Positions 1 through 9,346 of a DNA stretch of 64,000 bases are shown here, in pieces; within the stretch, counting starts at the first letter, position 1; each line of letters starts with the position of its first letter. This DNA is from Acidimicrobiia bacterium (GTDB lineage Bacteria > Actinomycetota > Acidimicrobiia > IMCC26256 > PALSA-610), in assembly GCA_026002935.1 (NCBI GenBank), contig BPGH01000001.1, forward strand, positions 1,413,965-1,477,964, given 5' to 3'. The notes below the pieces were generated by a model. That model was not told the DNA's origin and did not search any database. It saw only the letters and a program-made list of their open reading frames with translations. Position numbers and translations under genes: made by a program.

Positions 1-7
1 GATCGAG

Positions 8-910
8 ATGGTCGAGTGGGCCGACGACAAGGGCTGTGCGTTCGTGGCGGTCTCCGAGCACCACGCCTCGCCCGACGGGTACCTGCCGTCGCCGCTCGTG
101 CTCGCGTCGGCGATGGCGGCCCGTACCCGGCACGTCCACTTCGTCGTCGCCGCGACGCTGCTGCCGCTGCACGACCCGGTGCGCCTCGCCGAGGACATGG
201 TGGTGCTCGACCACGTGAGCGGTGGCCGCGTCTCGTACGTGATCGGACTGGGGTACCGGCCCGAGGAGTACGCGATGTTCGGCGTCCCGATGGACGCGCG
301 CGCGGCGGTGATGGAGCGCAAGCTCGCAGCGCTCCTCGAGGCGCTGCGGGGCGAGCCGTTCGAGTACGACGGCCGGCGCGTGCACGTGACGCCGGCGCCG
401 GCGACGCCCGGCGGCCCGCGCGTCGCGTACGGGGGAGGCTCGCCGGCGGCCGCGCGCCGCGCCGCGCGCTTCGGCCTCGACTTCTTCGCCCAGACCGACG
501 GGGACGACCTCGAGCGCGCCTACCGGGAGGAGGCGGCCCGCTGCGGCCGGGAGCCCGGTACCTGCATGCTGCCCGACCCCAGGGAGCCGGTGATCGTGTT
601 CGTCGCCGACGACGTGGACGCCGCGTGGGACGAGCTCGGGCCGCACCTGCTCCACGACGCCATCACCTACGCCGCCTGGAACGAGGGCGACACCCGCATC
701 GCGAGCATCTCGCGCGGCACCACGGTCGAGGAGCTGCGGGCCGAGAACGGCGCGCACCGCGTGATGTCGGTCGCCGACGCGGTCGCCCACGTGCGGCGCA
801 CGGGGCTGTTGCCGCTGCACCCCCTGTGCGGCGGCCTGCCACCGGAGGTGGCGTGGCCCTACCTGCGGCGGGTCGTCACCGACGTGCTGCCGGCGGTCGC
901 CGCGGGCTGA
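8..910 (+). CDS. LLM-class (luciferase-like) flavin-dependent oxidoreductase, 5' end cut by window edge
   Basis: Open from window start; SEHHxSPDGYLPSPLVLASAMAARTRHV and VLDHVSGGRVxxxIGLGYRPEE motifs typical of the bacterial luciferase-like fold. Confidence 0.85.
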   Translation: MVEWADDKGCAFVAVSEHHASPDGYLPSPLVLASAMAARTRHVHFVVAATLLPLHDPVRLAEDMVVLDHVSGGRVSYVIGLGYRPEEYAMFGVPMDARAAVMERKLAALLEALRGEPFEYDGRRVHVTPAPATPGGPRVAYGGGSPAAARRAARFGLDFFAQTDGDDLERAYREEAARCGREPGTCMLPDPREPVIVFVADDVDAAWDELGPHLLHDAITYAAWNEGDTRIASISRGTTVEELRAENGAHRVMSVADAVAHVRRTGLLPLHPLCGGLPPEVAWPYLRRVVTDVLPAVAAG

Positions 911-922
911 ACGCGGGCCGGG

Positions 923-3703
923 TCACGGGCTGGCGCGGCTGCCGCTGCGGTTGATCGCCGCCGGGTCGGTGCCGAGATACGACGCGACGACGAGCGGGTC
1001 GTCGCGCACCTCGGCGGGGGGGCCGGCGGCGATGACCCGCCCCGCCTCGAGGCAGTAGACGCGGTCGCTGATCCCGAGCACGAGTGGCATGTCGTGCTCG
1101 ATCACGAGCAGGCCCGCGTCGAGCTCCTCGCGGACGCGCAGGATCAGCGGCCCGAACGCCTCCGTCTCGCGCTGCGCGACGCCGGCGGTCGGTTCGTCGA
1201 GGCACAGGACGCGGGCGCCCGAGGCCATGAGGCACGCCAGCTCGACGACGCGCCGGGTGCCGGTCGACAGCTCGTCGACGAACCGGTCGGCGAAGCGGCC
1301 GAGACCGAGGAACGCGATGATCTCGTCGGCCTCGGGGCGCACGCGCCGCTCCCACGGCCGCGCCCCGCGCACGGCGAGCGCGACGGTCTGGCGGACCGTC
1401 AGGTCGGCGAACAACTCCGCGCCCTGCCACGACCGGCCGAGCCCGAGCCGGGCGCGGCGCGCCGGCGGCAAGCGGCCGACGCCGCGCCCGAGGATCTCGA
1501 TCTCGCCGCGCGCGGGGACGAACCCGCAGATCGCGTTCATCAGGGTCGTCTTCCCGGCGCCGTTCGCGCCGATCAGGCCGACCACCTCCGACCGCCCGAC
1601 GACGAGGTCGACGCCGTCGAGCGCGACGCGTCCGCCGAACCGCACGGTGACGCCGGTGGTGCGAATCGCGGCCGTGACGGTGGCGGGGACGGGCTCGCGG
1701 CGCAGCGCGACCGGCGCCGGCACGGCGGAGGGAGCTGCGGTCGGCTCGCCGGCCGCGGGCATGCGGGCCGCGACGGCGGCGACGAGCGCGTCGCGCGCGG
1801 AGTACCAGACCTGGACCAGCCCGCCCGGGAAGTACAGCAGCAGGATCAGCAGGCCGGCGCCGCTCGTGAGCAGGCCGACCTCGACGCTGTCGTCGAACAG
1901 CACCGGGAGACCCACCACCCACGCGGCACCGGCGACGGCGCCGGCCACCGACGAGAGCCCGCCGATCACGACGATCGAGATGACGCGCAGCGACTCGGCG
2001 GCCAGGTAGTCGGTGGGGCGGGTCTCCCGCAGCAGGCCCACCAGCAGCCCGCCCGCGAGCCCGGCGAGCCAGCCGCCGATCCCGAACGCGACGACCTTCA
2101 CCCGCGCGGGCGAGATCCCGAACGACGCGGCCGCGCGCTCGTTGTCGCGCACGGCGACCATCGCCCGCCCGAGCCGGCTGCCCTGCAGCCACGCGACTGC
2201 GCCGACCGCGAGCGCCAGGACGCACAGGCACAGGGCGTAGTAGGCGCCGTTGGAGCCGAGGTCGAGGCCCTCGTCGAACAGGAAGGCGGGGAGGGGCAGC
2301 ACCTGCCGGGGCAGCTCGGCCTCCAGGTCGCCCGCGAGGAACACGTCGCGGTACAGCAGCCACGACGACGTGGCGACTGCGAACGCGAACGACACGACGG
2401 CGAGGAACAGCCCGGGCCGGCGGAGCGCCGGCGCGCCGACGGCGATCGCCGTCGCGGCGGCGACGGAGGCGCCGAGCACGAGCGCGGGCACGAACCCCAA
2501 CCCTTCCCGCACGAGTGCCGCGGTCGACATGCCGCCGACGCCGACGAACGCGAACTGGCCGAGCGAGAGCTGGCCTGCCCAGCCCGTGAGCGCAGTCAGC
2601 GAGAGGGCGATCAGCGCGTACAGGAGCACGCGGGTCCACGCGTGCTGCTGCGACGGGAGGTCGAACACCACGAGCGGCGCGAGCGCGAGCAGGAGCACGA
2701 CCGTCCCGCCGGCTACCGGGATCCCGCGTACCCACCAGACGCGCTCGAGCACGGCCGGGACCGGCCGGACACGCGGGCTGAACGACCATCGGCCGCTGTC
2801 GGCCTCGGCGAGGCCGCGCCCGCGCCGGCGCACGAGCAGCGTCACGAGGACGACGACGAACGCCAGCGCGTCGAGGAGGCCGCGCTGGTCGTTGAAGTTG
2901 TACGACACGACGCTCTCACCGACCCCGACCGCCACGCCGGCGGCCAGAGCGCCCGGCAGTGACGCCATCCCCGCCAGCAGCGCCGCGGTCAGCACCCGCA
3001 GGAGGAGCCCGGGGCCGAGCCCGGTGGCCCCGACCCCCTGCGGGCTCAACGGCGCGAACAACATCGCGCCGAGCGCCGCGAGTGCCCCGGCGAGGACCCA
3101 CACCAGCGTCGACATCTTCTTGATGCCGATCCCGGCCAGGCGCGCGGCGTCGGCGTTGGCCGCCGACGCCCGCACGGCGAGGCCGTACCTGGTGCGGCCG
3201 AGGAACAGCGCGAGCGCGGCGACGAGCACCGGCATCACGACCAGCACGAGCAGTTCCTGGCTGCGGACGACGACCCCGGCCACCTCGAAGCGGTCCGACC
3301 ACGGCGTCGGGTACGGCCGCACCCGGGTCACCTGCGGGAGGACGAGCTGGAAGAAGAGCATGAGCTGCGCCGCGCCGATGAGCGCGACGAGCAGGATCAC
3401 GCGGGGCGCACTGAACAGGCGGCGCACCACGAGCAGCTCGGTCGCCGCGCCGAACGCCGCGCCGACGGCGACGCAGGCGACGAACGAGAGCCAGAAGGGA
3501 GCGTCCCAGTCGATCACGAGCCGGTACAGCAACGCCGCGGCGAACCCGCCCATCTCGCCGACCGCGAAGTTGACCACCCGCGTCGAGCGGAACACGAGGA
3601 TGACGCCGACGGCCATGACGCCGTAGGTGACCCCGGTCACCGCCCCGGAGAAGACGACCTGCCGGGGGAACTCGAGGGCGAGCACGGCGCCCATCGCGCT
3701 CAC
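923..3703 (-). CDS. Fused branched-chain-type ABC transporter: LivH permease - LivM permease - LivG ATPase in one polypeptide
   Basis: Uninterrupted frame from GTG 3703 (VSAMGAVLALEF...) to stop at 923; LivH-like N-term (NFAVGEMGGF), LivM-like middle (LTGWAGQLSLGQFAFVGVG), ATPase with GANGAGKTT Walker A and VLCLDEPTAG Walker B. Confidence 0.88.
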   Translation of the reverse strand: MSAMGAVLALEFPRQVVFSGAVTGVTYGVMAVGVILVFRSTRVVNFAVGEMGGFAAALLYRLVIDWDAPFWLSFVACVAVGAAFGAATELLVVRRLFSAPRVILLVALIGAAQLMLFFQLVLPQVTRVRPYPTPWSDRFEVAGVVVRSQELLVLVVMPVLVAALALFLGRTRYGLAVRASAANADAARLAGIGIKKMSTLVWVLAGALAALGAMLFAPLSPQGVGATGLGPGLLLRVLTAALLAGMASLPGALAAGVAVGVGESVVSYNFNDQRGLLDALAFVVVLVTLLVRRRGRGLAEADSGRWSFSPRVRPVPAVLERVWWVRGIPVAGGTVVLLLALAPLVVFDLPSQQHAWTRVLLYALIALSLTALTGWAGQLSLGQFAFVGVGGMSTAALVREGLGFVPALVLGASVAAATAIAVGAPALRRPGLFLAVVSFAFAVATSSWLLYRDVFLAGDLEAELPRQVLPLPAFLFDEGLDLGSNGAYYALCLCVLALAVGAVAWLQGSRLGRAMVAVRDNERAAASFGISPARVKVVAFGIGGWLAGLAGGLLVGLLRETRPTDYLAAESLRVISIVVIGGLSSVAGAVAGAAWVVGLPVLFDDSVEVGLLTSGAGLLILLLYFPGGLVQVWYSARDALVAAVAARMPAAGEPTAAPSAVPAPVALRREPVPATVTAAIRTTGVTVRFGGRVALDGVDLVVGRSEVVGLIGANGAGKTTLMNAICGFVPARGEIEILGRGVGRLPPARRARLGLGRSWQGAELFADLTVRQTVALAVRGARPWERRVRPEADEIIAFLGLGRFADRFVDELSTGTRRVVELACLMASGARVLCLDEPTAGVAQRETEAFGPLILRVREELDAGLLVIEHDMPLVLGISDRVYCLEAGRVIAAGPPAEVRDDPLVVASYLGTDPAAINRSGSRASP

Positions 3704-5898
3704 CGGCCGAGGAACACCGCCCGGGCGAGGTCGTCGCGGGCGGCGAGCTCCTCGGCGGGCCCCTCGAAGCGGATCGTGCCCTTCTCCATGAACACCGCGC
3801 GGTCGCAGATCGACAGGGCGACGTTCAGCGACTGCTCGACGACGATCATCGTCTGTCCCTGCTCCTTGAGCCGGCGCACGACGTCGAGCACCTGCTGGAC
3901 GACGACCGGCGCGAGCCCCAGCGACAGCTCGTCGATGATCAGCACCTCGGGCTCGTGCACGAGTGTCATCGCGAGGGCGAGCATCTGTTGCTGGCCGCCC
4001 GACAGGTCGGCCGCGGGCACCCGCAGCCGCTCGCGCAGCACCGGGAAGTGCTCCAGCGCCCGGGCCGTCCGCCGTTCCCGTTCGGCCCGGCCGTACAGGA
4101 ACGCCGCGGCGCGCAGGTTCTCCTCGACGGTGAGCGGCGGGAACGTGGCGCCGCCGCCGATGAGCTGCACGATGCCGATCCGCACGCGCAGCTCGGGGTC
4201 GCAGTAGGTGATGGTCCGCCCGTCGAGCCGGACGACGCCGCGGTCGGGGACCCCGAGCCCGCTGATCACGCGCAGGAGGGTCGACTTGCCCGCGCCGTTG
4301 GTGCCGAGCAGCGCGAGGGTCTCCCCCCGGTGGACGTCGAGGTCGACCCCGAACAGCACCTGCACGCGGCCGTACGAGAAGTCGAGGTTGCGCACCTGGA
4401 TCACCGGCACGGACGCGCCCGGGGCGCTGCGGCGCTCCCGCTCGGCCTGCTCCTCGCGCAGCTCCTCGACGACCATCGCCATGTCGCCCCGGATGTGGCG
4501 CGCCCCGAGCGAGATGAGGAGGCCCCCGGCGAGCGACGACGGGAGGACGACGGCGGTCAGCGCGACGCGGGTTCCGTAGGCGTCGGAGAGCAGGCCGGTG
4601 AGGATCGCGCCGAAGAAGGACCCGAACAGGAACACGTACACCCCGATCATCGCGGTGCCGCGGGCGCGCAGGCGGTACGGGATGATCGTCGAGACGACGG
4701 CGGGCAGGATCGTGAACGCGGCCCGGGCGAGCGCGGTCGCCACCGCGAGGAGCGGCACCACGAGCCGGATGTCCGGCATCCACACGGCGCCGACGAGCCC
4801 GACGCCGAACGACGAGATCAGCGCCCCCACGAAGGCCATCGCAGCGGGTGGGCTGCGGCGGAACAGCGCGTCGGCGCGCCGGCCCGACAGCGCGATCGCC
4901 ACGAGCGTCGGGACGGCGACGAAACTGGCCACGATCCCTCGCTCGAACGCGTCGAGCCCGAGCTCCTCCTCGTAGTACAGGCTCAGGAACAGCGGTGCGC
5001 TGAACAGCGCGAGCCCGAGCGTGGCCATGCCGACGAGGAAGTAGTGGAAGCTGCGGATCTTCCTGAGCCGTTCGAACGCGACCGACAGGGAGATCGGCAG
5101 GTCGTCGTCGGCCGGGGCGAGCTCGTGGCCAAGCACCGCCCGCATCTCGTGGCGGCCGCGGCGCGGCTCGGGGATCGTCAGCGCGGCGAGCGCGACCGGG
5201 AGCGCGAGCAGCCCGATGGCCACGAACGCGACGCGCCAGCCCTCCTCCCCGCTCCCGAGCGCGGCGGCCCCGCCCGCGAGGAACGGCGCCACCATAGTGC
5301 CGACCGACTGGCCGGCGCCGAGCACCGCGAACACCTTGGCCCGCGCCTGGATCGGGTACGTGTCGATCAGCAACGGGCCCGTGACGGGCAGCGACGACGA
5401 CTGGCCGAGTCCGGCGCCGAGTCGTGCGAGGAACATCTGCAGCGCGTTCTGGACGAGGCCCGTGAGCGCGACGACGACGGACCACGCGGTCATCGTGACG
5501 CCGACGAGCGTCCTGCGGGGCAGGCGGTCCGACAGCGACGACATGGGGATCGCGCCGAGTACGAACAGCACGCCGGTAGCGCCACCGATCGCGCCGAGGA
5601 CCGCGTCGGAGACGCCGAGCGTGCGCTGGATGTCGGGGGCGAGAACGTTGAACGCCGCGTTGTCGAACAGCTCGATCGCCCCGAGGGTCGTGACGATCGC
5701 GATCGTGCGCCGGCCGCCGCGCCGCAGCGCGTCGCGCAGGGTCAGCTCCTCGGAGGCGACCCCCGGCAGCTCGGCGTCGTCGACCTGCGGCGCGCAGGGG
5801 GGCGCCTGGCGCCGCGCGCGGCGTGCCTCCTCGTCGAGCACGGTCGCGACGAGCGATGCCGCGACGGGAGCGTCGGCCGGCTCGTCCGGCTCGCGCAT
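3700..5898 (-). CDS. MFS transporter fused to a C-terminal LivF-type ABC ATPase
   Basis: 732 aa; N-terminal ~480 aa MFS-like (FDNAAFNVLAPDIQRTLGVSDAVLGAIGGATGVLFVLGAIPMSSLSDRLPRR), C-terminal ~230 aa ABC domain (GTNGAGKST, LSGGQQQM, VLIIDELSLGLAP). Confidence 0.88.
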   Translation of the reverse strand: MREPDEPADAPVAASLVATVLDEEARRARRQAPPCAPQVDDAELPGVASEELTLRDALRRGGRRTIAIVTTLGAIELFDNAAFNVLAPDIQRTLGVSDAVLGAIGGATGVLFVLGAIPMSSLSDRLPRRTLVGVTMTAWSVVVALTGLVQNALQMFLARLGAGLGQSSSLPVTGPLLIDTYPIQARAKVFAVLGAGQSVGTMVAPFLAGGAAALGSGEEGWRVAFVAIGLLALPVALAALTIPEPRRGRHEMRAVLGHELAPADDDLPISLSVAFERLRKIRSFHYFLVGMATLGLALFSAPLFLSLYYEEELGLDAFERGIVASFVAVPTLVAIALSGRRADALFRRSPPAAMAFVGALISSFGVGLVGAVWMPDIRLVVPLLAVATALARAAFTILPAVVSTIIPYRLRARGTAMIGVYVFLFGSFFGAILTGLLSDAYGTRVALTAVVLPSSLAGGLLISLGARHIRGDMAMVVEELREEQAERERRSAPGASVPVIQVRNLDFSYGRVQVLFGVDLDVHRGETLALLGTNGAGKSTLLRVISGLGVPDRGVVRLDGRTITYCDPELRVRIGIVQLIGGGATFPPLTVEENLRAAAFLYGRAERERRTARALEHFPVLRERLRVPAADLSGGQQQMLALAMTLVHEPEVLIIDELSLGLAPVVVQQVLDVVRRLKEQGQTMIVVEQSLNVALSICDRAVFMEKGTIRFEGPAEELAARDDLARAVFLGR

Positions 5899-5901
5899 GT
5901 G

Positions 5902-7233
5902 CTAGTCGACCCGGATCGGGGTCGCGCCGTCGACGGGGACGAACTCCTCGCGCGCCGCGTCGTAGCGCGAGATGAAGACGTAGTCGCCCGCGTCGTGCTT
6001 GTCGGGTCCGAGCGACCCCTCCGGCCCGGCCGACATCTCCAGCGTCGTGAACGACTCCAGCGCCTCGATCACGGCCGCCTGGGTGAGCTCGCCGGCTGCG
6101 GCAGCCTGCTCGATCGCGTCGACGAGGGTCAGGAGCTGCAGGCAGGTGACGGCGGTGTAGCCGTAGCCGTCGGAACCGCGCTCGAACCGTTCGGCGCCGC
6201 CCGCGACGGCGATCTCGTTGCACTCATCGGCGGCGGGCGTGGGCTCGGGGAACACGGTGTCGATGCCCCACGCGCCGTCGTAGTTGTCCTTGGCGTTGAC
6301 GAAGAAGCGCGCCACCGTGTCGGTCACGTTGTTGCCGATCGTCGCCCATTCGGGCTCGAAGCCGAGGTTGGCCGCGGCCTCGACCGTGGCGGCGCCGGCG
6401 AGCGTGAGCGCGGTGAGGAACACGAAGTCCACTCCGGCGTCCTGCAGGCGCTGGATCGCCACGTCGTGCTGCTCGCACCCGGCGGCCGCGCTCCCCTCGG
6501 GGCAGGGGAGCACCGAGATCGCCGCGACCTCGTGGCCGAGGGCCTCGAGCCCCGGCACCAGGCCCTCCTCCACGGCTTCCTGCTGCTCGGTGCTGTCGAC
6601 GCGGACGATTCCGATCGTCTTGCCGTCGAGCAGGCCCTGCTCGTCCAGCACCTTCGGCCAGGCCCGGTACTCGCGCTGGCGGCTCACCGAGGTGTGCGTC
6701 GCGACCGAGAACAGCCGGCCCTCGCCCTCGTCGTAGAACGAGTCGGGCCAACTGTCCATCGTGATGGTGATCGCGCCCTCGTGGCGTGCCGAGCACTCGA
6801 CGGTCTCGGGCGTGATCGCCGCGGTGATGACGACCGCGAACGGCTGGGCGTCCTCGGTCGCGCGCAGGCACGCCTCCCGGCCCGCGTCGGGGTTGATGGC
6901 GGCGTCCGCGCCGGCGATGACGTGGGGGACGAGTTCGATGCGCCGTCCGGCGACGCCGCCGCCGTCGTTGACGTGCGCGACGACCGCCTCGAGCGTGGCC
7001 TGCGCGTCGCCGATCTCGGGCGCGAGGTTCTGCTCGCTCAGGGCGGACAGGTCCGACGCGATCAGCGAGACGCGGATCGTGTCGTCGGTGACCCCCTGTA
7101 CGGAGCGGGCGTCACCGGCCTCGCCGGAGCCTCCGTCCGCGGCGTCGCGGTCCTCGCTCGACTCGCTCGTGCACGCCCCGAGCACGAGCGCCACGGCGGT
7201 CCCCAGCGCGGCCCAGCGACGCCGACTCCCCAT
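5902..7233 (-). CDS. ABC transporter substrate-binding lipoprotein (LivK/AmiC type)
   Basis: Signal peptide with lipobox (ALVLGAC); periplasmic-binding-fold receptor motifs; upstream of the fused transporter genes on the same strand. Confidence 0.85.
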   Translation of the reverse strand: MGSRRRWAALGTAVALVLGACTSESSEDRDAADGGSGEAGDARSVQGVTDDTIRVSLIASDLSALSEQNLAPEIGDAQATLEAVVAHVNDGGGVAGRRIELVPHVIAGADAAINPDAGREACLRATEDAQPFAVVITAAITPETVECSARHEGAITITMDSWPDSFYDEGEGRLFSVATHTSVSRQREYRAWPKVLDEQGLLDGKTIGIVRVDSTEQQEAVEEGLVPGLEALGHEVAAISVLPCPEGSAAAGCEQHDVAIQRLQDAGVDFVFLTALTLAGAATVEAAANLGFEPEWATIGNNVTDTVARFFVNAKDNYDGAWGIDTVFPEPTPAADECNEIAVAGGAERFERGSDGYGYTAVTCLQLLTLVDAIEQAAAAGELTQAAVIEALESFTTLEMSAGPEGSLGPDKHDAGDYVFISRYDAAREEFVPVDGATPIRVD

Positions 7234-7270
7234 CGGTCTCCCCCCGGTCCCGCCGCCCGTTCGGGGCGGC

Positions 7271-7289
7271 GCTGCATAACATATACAGC
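7271..7289 (-). promoter_or_regulatory. 19-bp operator/-10 element GCTGTATATGTTATGCAGC upstream of SBP-transporter operon
   Basis: Exact reverse-complement match to 28880..28898; imperfect palindrome GCTGYATA-N3-TATGCAGC; 38 bp upstream of the 7233 start. Confidence 0.6.
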
Positions 7290-7291
7290 CT

Positions 7292-7334
7292 TCGGAAACG
7301 CTTCCACCGGAGACTCGGAAACCCGTTCCTCCGG
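7292..7334. promoter_or_regulatory. Two direct copies of TCGGAAAC-(N)-TTCC-NCCGG, each with GGAA/TTCC half-sites
   Basis: TCGGAAACGCTTCCACCGG (7292) and TCGGAAACCCGTTCCTCCGG (7315), start-to-start 23 bp, in the transporter-operon promoter region. Confidence 0.35.
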
Positions 7335-7345
7335 CTCGGCACGCG

Positions 7346-8581
7346 CTACGCAGGGGCGGGTGTGACCGGCCGGTCGCCGTGCACCTCGTCGAGCGACGGG
7401 CCGATGCGCGCGACGAGCGGCGCGAGCGCGGCGCGGTCGACGCCGTAGAGGTCGGCGGCGGTCTCGCCGAGCATCCGGCGCGCCTCGTCGACGGGGACCT
7501 CGCGAAAGCGCTCGCGGATCCAGTAGCGGGTGTAGGGAAACGTGCCCTCCGGGTGGGGCAGGTCGTTGCCCCACAGGAAGTTGCCGACCCCGACGAGGTG
7601 GCGCCGCTCCATGTCCTCGACGCCCGGGGTCGACGCGGCGAGGAAGCAGTTTCGGTCGAAGTACTCCGTGGGCTTCATCGAGATGGCCTCGCGGAACACC
7701 TTGCCCATCTTCTCGGTGTTGTGGCCCCCGACGAACTTCTCGTCCATCTTGGCGAGGATGTCGGGCGCCCACCACGCGCCGTTCTCCGCGATCACGTAGC
7801 GCAGGCCGGGGTGGCGCTCGAACACGCCCGACCAGATGAGCACCCACAGCGGGCGCGCCGCCCACCAGTAGGCCTCGGTCGCGTAGATCGCCATCATCCC
7901 CGGCCCGAGCCCGTAGTCGGCCGGGCCGGCGCCGGAGTGCGTGTGCAGGACCATGCCGAGCTCCTCGCAGACCGCCCACACCGGCTCGTAGCGGGGGTCG
8001 AGGTAGGCCGGCGCGTCGAACCACCGCGTCGGGATGAGCACGCCGCGCAGGCCCATCCCGTGCGCCGCACGGATCTCCGCGACCGCGGCGTCGACGTCGT
8101 GGAGGATGGGCACGACGGCGACCCCGATGCGCCGGTGCGGCGCCTGCGCGCAGAAGTCGGCGAGCCAGCGGTTGTGGGCGCGCGCGCCCGCCATCGCGAG
8201 CTCGGGCTCGGTGCCCGCGCCGCCGTTGAGCCCCGAGCCGAACGGTGACGCAGAGACCCGGCCGGTGCCGAGGACGTCGGCGTCGGGGAACAGCACCTCG
8301 GCGGCGACCCCCTGCTCGTCGAGCACCCGGTTGCGCACGTCGGAGTCGTACGCCGCGGTGAGGCCGCCGTCGCCCCCGGTGATGCGCTCCCACTTCGCGA
8401 CGAACTCCTCGTTCTGGCGCATCGCGCGCGACAGCTCGAGGAGTTGCCTCACCTGCTCCTGGTACTCGTCGAACGCGGGCTTGTACCGCTCCTCGAGGTA
8501 GTCGCGGTACACGGGTGCGGGCGGGCCGGCGTGTCCGTCGGACGAGATGACGAGATAGCGGTCCACGGCACCTCCGCGCAT
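7346..8581 (-). CDS. Amidohydrolase family (PF04909-type TIM-barrel metal-dependent hydrolase)
   Basis: ISSDGHAG N-terminal metal motif, GVLIPTRW, LIWSGVFERHPGLRYVIAENGAWW, NDLPHPEGTFP. Confidence 0.85.
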   Translation of the reverse strand: MRGGAVDRYLVISSDGHAGPPAPVYRDYLEERYKPAFDEYQEQVRQLLELSRAMRQNEEFVAKWERITGGDGGLTAAYDSDVRNRVLDEQGVAAEVLFPDADVLGTGRVSASPFGSGLNGGAGTEPELAMAGARAHNRWLADFCAQAPHRRIGVAVVPILHDVDAAVAEIRAAHGMGLRGVLIPTRWFDAPAYLDPRYEPVWAVCEELGMVLHTHSGAGPADYGLGPGMMAIYATEAYWWAARPLWVLIWSGVFERHPGLRYVIAENGAWWAPDILAKMDEKFVGGHNTEKMGKVFREAISMKPTEYFDRNCFLAASTPGVEDMERRHLVGVGNFLWGNDLPHPEGTFPYTRYWIRERFREVPVDEARRMLGETAADLYGVDRAALAPLVARIGPSLDEVHGDRPVTPAPA

Positions 8582-8646
8582 TCCAGAACGACGCTCCGAA
8601 ATGCCATCCGAAAACGCGGGCCCTGTCAAGGAGCCGCGGGGCGGAC

Positions 8647-8661
8647 TGGATACGTTATGCA
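8647..8661 (+). promoter_or_regulatory. TGGATACGTTATGCA, near-copy of the 7271/28880 element, at the gntR start
   Basis: 13/15 match to TGTATATGTTATGCA; TACGTT could be a -10 with transcription starting near ATG 8663. Confidence 0.5.
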
Positions 8662-9346
8662 AATGGCCCGCCTGCTCCCGGCGCCGAGCCTCGGCCTCGC
8701 GCCCCGCACGGCCGCGGAGCGGGCCGCCCGCTACGTCCGGCGGCTCGTCTTCGACGGGCACCTGCGGCCCCACGACCGGGTGCCCCAGGACGACGTCGCG
8801 GCCGCGCTCGGCCTCAGCAGGATCCCCGTGCGAGAGGCGCTCATCGCCCTCGAACGGGAGGGGTGGGTCCGCATCGAGCCGCACCGCGGCGCGTTCGTGA
8901 ACCCGCTCGACGAGGCTGCGGTGCGGGACCACTTCGAGCTCTACGGCCTCACCTTCGGGCTCGCGGCGCGCCGGGCGGTCGAGCGTGGGGTGGCCGACGA
9001 GCTGGCGGCGACGCTGGCGGACCTGAGCGCGGCGGCCGCCGGCACCGACGACCCGGCCGAGTTCGGCCGGCTCGCCCTCGCGTTCCACGAGGCGGTCGTC
9101 GAGGCCGCCGCCTCGCCGCGCATCGGCGTCGTGCTGCGCGCGATGTCGACGATCGTGCCCGGCAACTTCTTCGCGCTCGTGCCCGATTCGGTGCCGATCG
9201 AGCGCGAGGGCCTCGAACGCCTCGTCGGAACGATCCGTGCGGCCGACGCGGACGCGACGGTGGCCGAGTACCTGCGCATGATGCGCCTCCAGGCCGACCA
9301 GGTGGTCGCGCTGTTCCGGGAACGCAACCTCTTCGGGAGCGGGTGA
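8657..9346 (+). CDS. GntR-family transcriptional regulator (FCD/FadR subfamily)
   Basis: N-terminal wHTH (VPQDDVAAALGLSRIPVREALIALEREGWV) and FCD-like C-terminal domain. Confidence 0.88.
   Translation: MQMARLLPAPSLGLAPRTAAERAARYVRRLVFDGHLRPHDRVPQDDVAAALGLSRIPVREALIALEREGWVRIEPHRGAFVNPLDEAAVRDHFELYGLTFGLAARRAVERGVADELAATLADLSAAAAGTDDPAEFGRLALAFHEAVVEAAASPRIGVVLRAMSTIVPGNFFALVPDSVPIEREGLERLVGTIRAADADATVAEYLRMMRLQADQVVALFRERNLFGSG

Noticed and set aside
923-6223. 1766-aa single ORF on the minus strand
   Set aside because: Only the part from ~3703 downstream has transporter homology; the upstream half is a low-complexity Arg/Ala reading of the real MFS-LivF and SBP genes in another frame.
3955-7365. 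1136-aa plus-strand ORF and many other long antisense ORFs (e.g. 10208-13483, 38654-42223, 61160-63130)
   Set aside because: Composition is Arg/Ala/Gly/Asp-rich without domains and lies opposite well-supported genes; expected in very high-GC DNA.
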